Positions 14,535 to 17,812 of a stretch of DNA of 17,812 bases are shown here, one piece after another. Position numbers and translations under genes: made by a program. The first letter of the stretch is position 1. Every line of letters starts with the position of its first letter. Source of the DNA: an uncultured Bacilli bacterium (GTDB taxonomy: Bacteria > Bacillota_I > Bacilli_A > RF39 > UBA660); NCBI GenBank assembly GCA_947632495.1, contig CANRPL010000027.1, positions 1-17,812 of the forward strand, given 5' to 3'. Under the pieces are notes generated by a model. That model was given only the letters and a program-made list of their open reading frames with translations, had not been told where the DNA came from and ran no database searches.

Positions 14535-14540
14535 TATAAT
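14535..14540 (+). promoter_or_regulatory. Extended -10 promoter of the small lipoprotein gene
   Basis: TGCTATAAT (14532-14540) is a perfect extended -10 element ending 18 nt before the ATG. A TTAATT at 14512-14517 is a weak -35 at 17-nt spacing. Confidence 0.65.
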
Positions 14541-14558
14541 GATATTAGTAGGTGAGTT

Positions 14559-15014
14559 ATGAAACAAAGCAAATTTTTATTATGTTTTTTAATGATTATA
14601 CTATGTATTGGTTGTGGCGATAGAGTAGCTTTGACTAGTCAAGAACTTAAAGATATCGCTATGGATAATGGTTTTAGTGTTAATAGTACTAAAGATCAGT
14701 ATGCCGAATATGCTGATATTAAAGAAGCTTATATGCTTTTTAATAGTGATGGTGCGACGTTGGAATTTTATATTCTAGATAGTGTAACTAACGCTAAAAA
14801 TATGTATGATAGTAATAAAGAACAATTTTCTGCTGTTAAAGGTCCGGATGCTCAAGAGAGTAATTACTTTAGTGGCAACTATAAAAGATATGTTCTAACG
14901 AGTGGTGGAACGTATATGTATTTATCACAAATTGATAATACAGTATTATTTGTTAGTGTGTCTAGTAAATATCGTGATAGTGTTGATACATTAATTGAAA
15001 AAATGGAATATTAA
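14559..15014 (+). CDS. Small lipoprotein of unknown function
   Basis: A 151-residue predicted lipoprotein. The signal peptide MKQSKFLLCFLMIILCIGC ends in the lipobox LCIGC with lipid-carrying C19, and GDRVALTSQEL starts the mature part. The mature domain is an alpha/beta fold with a regular pattern: helix (TSQELKDIAMDNGF), strand (AYMLFNSDGATLEFYIL), helix (TNAKNMYDSNKEQF), then paired strands (YKRYVLTSGGTYMYLSQIDNTVLFVSVS) and a final helix. I do not know a function for it; a small envelope sensor or binding domain would fit the fold. AGGTGAG lies before the ATG. It is monocistronic, divergent from the HD gene and ended by a two-way terminator. Confidence 0.83.
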   Translation: MKQSKFLLCFLMIILCIGCGDRVALTSQELKDIAMDNGFSVNSTKDQYAEYADIKEAYMLFNSDGATLEFYILDSVTNAKNMYDSNKEQFSAVKGPDAQESNYFSGNYKRYVLTSGGTYMYLSQIDNTVLFVSVSSKYRDSVDTLIEKMEY

Positions 15015-15034
15015 AAAGGCATTTAATGCCTTTT
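15014..15034. terminator. Bidirectional terminator between lipoprotein and YfbR-like genes
   Basis: A 9-bp stem (AAAAGGCAT at 15014-15022 with ATGCCTTTT at 15026-15034) with a TTA loop. The right arm runs into the TAA stop of the minus-strand gene at 15033-15035, and TTTTATTTTT follows on the plus strand. Confidence 0.85.
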
Positions 15035-15668
15035 ATTTTTCATTTATCGATATCTGATGATCTCGAGCATAGTTAAAGATGTCTTTAAAATTTTGATCTT
15101 TACTAAAAAGATATTCATCACTATTAAACCAAATATCCGCAAATGTTGCTGATTTCATATCTAATTGTTGACGAGCATTAATGTATTCGGTGTTATCATT
15201 TTGGTTATCAAGCGTTATAGCTTTTTGTTCACTATATAATTTAGCTTGCAAATCACATTCTAGCTTATCACAATGATAGGCAAATAAGGCCTCTTTTGTT
15301 TGTCGTTCATCAAATTCCCAGATTAATCTTTCAATTTCATCTTTCATTTTTAAAGACTTTAAAATCCTCTTAACAGCTTTTTGACCTATCTCTTTTTTAG
15401 AATTATGTTTAGGATCAACAAGAGGGATATCACCGATTACAATTTCTTCTAATTCATGAACAGCTAGCATGTATAACACTTTACTTAAATCAACATCATA
15501 ATCATATTCCGAATATATGGCAATAGCGAGCATTTGTGTACCATAGATATGTTCAGCTACACTTTCAACATGTTCTTTCTTTATATGCCACATTTGCCAT
15601 CCTGTTCGTATAGTATCTTTTAATTTATTACATAAAACATAATAATTAATAACTTTTTCTTCTTTCAT
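15033..15668 (-). CDS. YfbR-like HD-domain 5'-nucleotidase
   Basis: A 211-residue HD-superfamily protein of the YfbR (5'-deoxynucleotidase) type. RTGW near residue 21, ESVAEHIYG with H40, the HELEEIVIGDI motif (71-81) and CDKLECDLQAK with D134 follow the order of that family, whose members dephosphorylate dNMPs. The canonical HD pair reads H71-E72 here. I recall HE forms among Firmicutes relatives, so I would not call it inactive. I chose the ATG at 15668 because GAGGT lies at good distance before it, while the ATG at 15680 overlaps that site. A TATGATAAAAT stretch upstream may provide an own promoter, although the kinase-like gene in the same direction ends only 45 nt away. Confidence 0.8.
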   Translation of the reverse strand: MKEEKVINYYVLCNKLKDTIRTGWQMWHIKKEHVESVAEHIYGTQMLAIAIYSEYDYDVDLSKVLYMLAVHELEEIVIGDIPLVDPKHNSKKEIGQKAVKRILKSLKMKDEIERLIWEFDERQTKEALFAYHCDKLECDLQAKLYSEQKAITLDNQNDNTEYINARQQLDMKSATFADIWFNSDEYLFSKDQNFKDIFNYARDHQISINEK

Positions 15669-15713
15669 AAAATACCTCATATTAATTTTATCATATCTTA
15701 CGATAATAATAAA

Positions 15714-16553
15714 TTAAAAGATACGATTTACTTTGTATACGCTTTCCTTATATATAAGTGGTTCATTTGGGTTAATTTGGGATATAACGGAGCCAATATA
15801 AGGTTTATGGTCAGCATCAGAAAAGATTAGTCGCAAGCCATCTTTTACTTCGGGACTAACATTTAATAATTTAATTAATCTTTTATAATATTCATCACAT
15901 TTGTGAAATCTTATAATATCATTAGGAATAAAATATTGAAGGACTAATTGAGCATATAAGAAACGATCAACATCTTTTGGATCAAAATCTTTACCATACA
16001 TTTCTGTCAAATAAAAGGTTATAGCTGGTATTAAATCAAAATCCCAATTTTGATAAGCCCAATTATCGGTATCGACAAAACGAACATTCTCGGCTTGATC
16101 AATTAAAATGTTTTTATGCTTAATATCACCTAAAACAAATCCCATTTGATGAAATCTTTGAATAGCGGTATCAGCTTTGATGATGTAATTTAGTAGGGTA
16201 CGAACATCTTTTAAAAAATTTAAATCAAAAAAACTTTGATATGTGTTATGTGGCTTAACTATATCACAGTAATATCCTTCTTTATTACCATCTTCATAAC
16301 CGACTAAACCAATGGGAAAACAAGCTGCTGAATCATGAAACTTTCCTAAAACTTCAATTTTAGCAAACTTTTTAGCAAGTTTTTCTTTATATGGAAAAGT
16401 GCGAAATAATTTTAATGCTAATTTATCATTATATTGATGTACTGATCCTTCAGCTCCGTGACCGATTTGTGGATATTCAGTATAACATTTACTTTTATCG
16501 ATAATTAATGTAGGTAAAGATGTAAATCTAATACTTTCATGATAACTTTGCAT
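15714..16553 (-). CDS. Protein kinase-like (eukaryotic-type) phosphotransferase
   Basis: A 279-residue soluble protein with the main elements of the protein kinase fold: glycine loop IGHGAEGSVH (30-39), ATP-anchoring lysine LALKLF (K48), catalytic loop VLGDIKHKNILID with D143 and N148, and VDTDNW (160-165) at the DFG position, where D161 or D163 should bind metal. The HRD and DFG signatures are therefore altered (LGD and DTD). This resembles bacterial YegI/HhH-type kinases, in which GDxxxxN and DTDS forms occur; I infer this from memory. No membrane segment or PASTA repeats are present, so it is not PknB. It has its own TATAAT and a GGAAGTGAT Shine-Dalgarno. The next gene is the YfbR-like nucleotidase. 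Substrate (protein or small molecule) is unknown. Confidence 0.82.
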   Translation of the reverse strand: MQSYHESIRFTSLPTLIIDKSKCYTEYPQIGHGAEGSVHQYNDKLALKLFRTFPYKEKLAKKFAKIEVLGKFHDSAACFPIGLVGYEDGNKEGYYCDIVKPHNTYQSFFDLNFLKDVRTLLNYIIKADTAIQRFHQMGFVLGDIKHKNILIDQAENVRFVDTDNWAYQNWDFDLIPAITFYLTEMYGKDFDPKDVDRFLYAQLVLQYFIPNDIIRFHKCDEYYKRLIKLLNVSPEVKDGLRLIFSDADHKPYIGSVISQINPNEPLIYKESVYKVNRIF

Positions 16554-16579
16554 AATATCACTTCCTTTTCCAATGGCCT

Positions 16580-16585
16580 ATTATA
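16580..16585 (-). promoter_or_regulatory. -10 box of the kinase-like gene
   Basis: A perfect TATAAT on the minus strand (16585 to 16580), 26 nt before the ATG. TTAAAG at 16608-16603 is a weak -35 at 17-nt spacing. Confidence 0.55.
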
Positions 16586-16624
16586 TCATATTTTATTATC
16601 TTCTTTAATATTATTTGACAAATT

Positions 16625-16653
16625 AAGAACTCGAGTCTAAAACCCGAGTTTTT
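16625..16653 (-). terminator. Hairpin terminator after the Nudix gene
   Basis: AACTCG (16628-16633) pairs with CGAGTT (16645-16650), extendable to 9 bp with one G-U, around an 11-nt loop. It lies just downstream of the Nudix gene on the minus strand; T-tracts exist on both sides, the better one on the plus strand. A near copy lies at 17705-17725. Confidence 0.6.
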
Positions 16654-16655
16654 TA

Positions 16656-17141
16656 TTAATCTTTTTTATAATTTTGATGGATAGCTTTAGTTAAATACTT
16701 ACAACTTTCTGTTACCATTTTAGAATCAATAATTTCCGGATAGGTGAGAAAGTGGTATCCTTTACATTTATTTGGTTCCATTATTTTAAATTGACCACTA
16801 ATGTATTTAGCTAAATAGATGATAAAGATCCAGTTAGTCTTATTTTTTAAGCAATGGTAGATACCAATTGAACCCTTAAAAACTAAATTAATATCGGTTC
16901 CAGCTTCTTCGGCAACTTCTCTTTTGATAGCGGCTTTAAAATTGGTATCATTAGAATCAACTTGTCCACCAATGTATTCGTATAAGTTTTTTTCATCTCT
17001 AGCTTGTTCTCCTCTTTCTTGGAGTAGTATTTTGCCATCAGCATCTTCAATATGGACGATTACACCTATTTTCTGATTAGAAAAGTGAAACTGACTTATA
17101 TCTTCGTTAGTTGCTTCATGATCTAATAAATAAAAATGCAT
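16656..17141 (-). CDS. Nudix hydrolase
   Basis: A 161-residue Nudix-superfamily protein, which would cleave a nucleoside diphosphate linked to another moiety (X) in the cytoplasm. The second half of the Nudix box is intact (REVAEEAGT at 74-82), and the leading GG is at 58-59. Between them the spacing is one residue longer than the GX5EX7REUXEEXGU consensus, and the first Glu position reads Asp or Thr. The upstream LLQERG and the layout resemble isopentenyl-diphosphate isomerase-like and general Nudix proteins. I used the ATG at 17141, with GGTGAT 5 nt before it; the codon at 17153 is GTG. It starts 15 nt after the GNAT stop, so both genes form an operon. Confidence 0.87.
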   Translation of the reverse strand: MHFYLLDHEATNEDISQFHFSNQKIGVIVHIEDADGKILLQERGEQARDEKNLYEYIGGQVDSNDTNFKAAIKREVAEEAGTDINLVFKGSIGIYHCLKNKTNWIFIIYLAKYISGQFKIMEPNKCKGYHFLTYPEIIDSKMVTESCKYLTKAIHQNYKKD

Positions 17142-17156
17142 TATTATCACCACTTA

Positions 17157-17669
17157 TTAAGTTAATTTAAATATATAGGAAATAGTAGGGTACTTAACAC
17201 CATTAATTTCTAAATAACTTTTTTTATTAGCTATACCACCCATCTTTTCATAAAATTTACGTGCCGAATCATTCTTTTCAAAAACGCCTAAATATAATTT
17301 TTGTTTATTATTACTTCTAAAGTAATTTAATACATAGCTAAAGATCTTACTTCCTACACCCATATGTTTATATTCTGATTTTACATATATTTCTCTAATT
17401 TCACAGTCAGCATCCTGATAAGTATTTTGACCATAGTCACAAACTCTACAAAAGGCGATTACCTCATTATTTAATTCGGCAACAAAAATAGTATTTAAGT
17501 CGTATGATGAACTATATTTATTAGTTTGTTCTTCATAAGACATTTTATTTAGATAATTTAAATCTATGATGTCTTGGTAGGTATTTTTCCACCCATCAAC
17601 TTTAATTATTGCAATCTTTTCGATATCTTCTTTAGTAGCAGGTCTAATATTTATTTTTTCTAATTTCAT
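17157..17669 (-). CDS. GNAT family N-acetyltransferase
   Basis: A 170-residue GNAT acetyltransferase, transferring acetyl from acetyl-CoA to an amine. The family pattern is complete: N-terminal IRPATKEDIEKIAII (8-22), strand FVAELNNEVIAF (62-73), strand REIYVKSEYKHMGVGSKIF with the acetyl-CoA pyrophosphate loop KHMGVG (101-106), then LYLGVFEKNDSARKFYEKMGG (125-145). The N-terminal WKNTYQDII resembles members related to ribosomal-protein or phosphinothricin-type acetyltransferases, but the substrate cannot be told. The ATG at 17669 is preceded by GGGTGAT; the in-frame TTG at 17681 is not needed. It is the first gene of the Nudix-GNAT pair, lying after a tRNA-Leu on the same strand. Confidence 0.9.
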   Translation of the reverse strand: MKLEKINIRPATKEDIEKIAIIKVDGWKNTYQDIIDLNYLNKMSYEEQTNKYSSSYDLNTIFVAELNNEVIAFCRVCDYGQNTYQDADCEIREIYVKSEYKHMGVGSKIFSYVLNYFRSNNKQKLYLGVFEKNDSARKFYEKMGGIANKKSYLEINGVKYPTISYIFKLT

Positions 17670-17702
17670 TTTATCACCCAAATAAAAATATTTATGTATA
17701 TT

Positions 17703-17728
17703 AAAACTCGAGCATAAACCCGAGTGTT
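17703..17728 (-). terminator. Hairpin between tRNA-Leu and the GNAT gene
   Basis: ACTCG (17706-17710) pairs with CGAGT (17721-17725) around a 10-nt loop. On the minus strand CGAGTTTTAAT follows, consistent with termination of the tRNA transcript. The sequence closely matches the hairpin at 16628-16650. Confidence 0.6.
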
Positions 17729-17736
17729 AATCAATA

Positions 17737-17812
17737 TGGTGCGAGTGAAGGGACTTGAACCCCCATGCCTTGCGGCGCTAGATCCTAAGTCTAGTGCGTC
17801 TGCCAATTTCGC
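17737..17812 (-). tRNA. tRNA-Leu (anticodon UAG), 5' acceptor strand cut by window end
   Basis: On the minus strand the sequence runs from the D arm (GCGAAATTGGCAGACGC) through an anticodon stem CTAGA/TCTAG with loop CTTAGGA, giving anticodon UAG (leucine, CUA/CUN codons). A long class II variable arm (GCC-GCAA-GGC) follows, then a T arm with TTCAAGT and the 3' acceptor strand CACTCGC-A. CCA is encoded (17737-17739). The 5' acceptor strand, about the first 8-9 nt, lies beyond the window. Confidence 0.95.

Noticed and set aside
16616..16644. Plus-strand TTGACA with weak TAAAAC, suggesting an antisense promoter into the Nudix gene
   Set aside because: The -10 is poor and lies within the terminator hairpin; no plus-strand gene follows.

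Overview
The window is strongly AT-rich DNA from a Gram-positive (Bacillota) bacterium. Shine-Dalgarno sites of the AGGTGA/GGTGAT/GGAGG type sit before nearly every gene, promoters of the TTGACA/TATAAT type are recognisable, and several genes carry rho-independent terminators. TGA is used as a stop (for example at 3906-3908), which argues against a Mycoplasma-type code. Small genome style, a C-terminal pyruvate phosphate dikinase and many small paralog-poor genes suggest a gut Erysipelotrichia/RF39-like lineage of class Bacilli. This placement is inference. No transposase, integrase, CRISPR array or phage structural gene is visible.

Layout, left to right. 1-1017 is the C-terminal part of pyruvate phosphate dikinase with its terminator. 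1122-2831 is a two-gene unit: a NERD-HRDC nuclease-like protein and a peptidase C26-type glutamine amidotransferase. 3015-4529 is a three-gene operon: a PfkB sugar/nucleoside kinase, a stand-alone Smr domain protein and an unknown 110-residue protein. 4651-6219 is a membrane-anchored extracellular protein with two separate in-frame tandem repeat arrays. 6344-6763 is an unknown soluble protein. 6811-8426 pairs a lipoprotein cyclophilin with UDP-glucose 4-epimerase (galE).

The minus-strand unit 10988-8453 is the most unusual part. It holds a large HerA/VirD4-like P-loop ATPase, translationally coupled by an 8-nt overlap to a small cysteine-rich protein with three CxxC pairs that I cannot assign. 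No relaxase, VirB4 or mating-channel gene lies beside it. A divergent unknown gene (11139-11831) shares its promoter region.

The right part is mostly minus-strand housekeeping and accessory metabolism: an LD-carboxypeptidase (MccF/S66 type), an RsmB/RsmF-like rRNA methyltransferase overlapping an HD phosphohydrolase, a small lipoprotein on the plus strand, a YfbR-like HD nucleotidase, a protein kinase-like protein, a Nudix-GNAT pair, and a partial tRNA-Leu(UAG) cut by the window end. The Nudix-GNAT pair is bracketed by two nearly identical hairpins. Convergent genes are separated only by compact two-way terminators in which the opposing stop codon is embedded. Several promoters lie so close to the start codon that transcripts would begin at or near the Shine-Dalgarno sequence. 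No gene-free stretch exceeds 300 bases.
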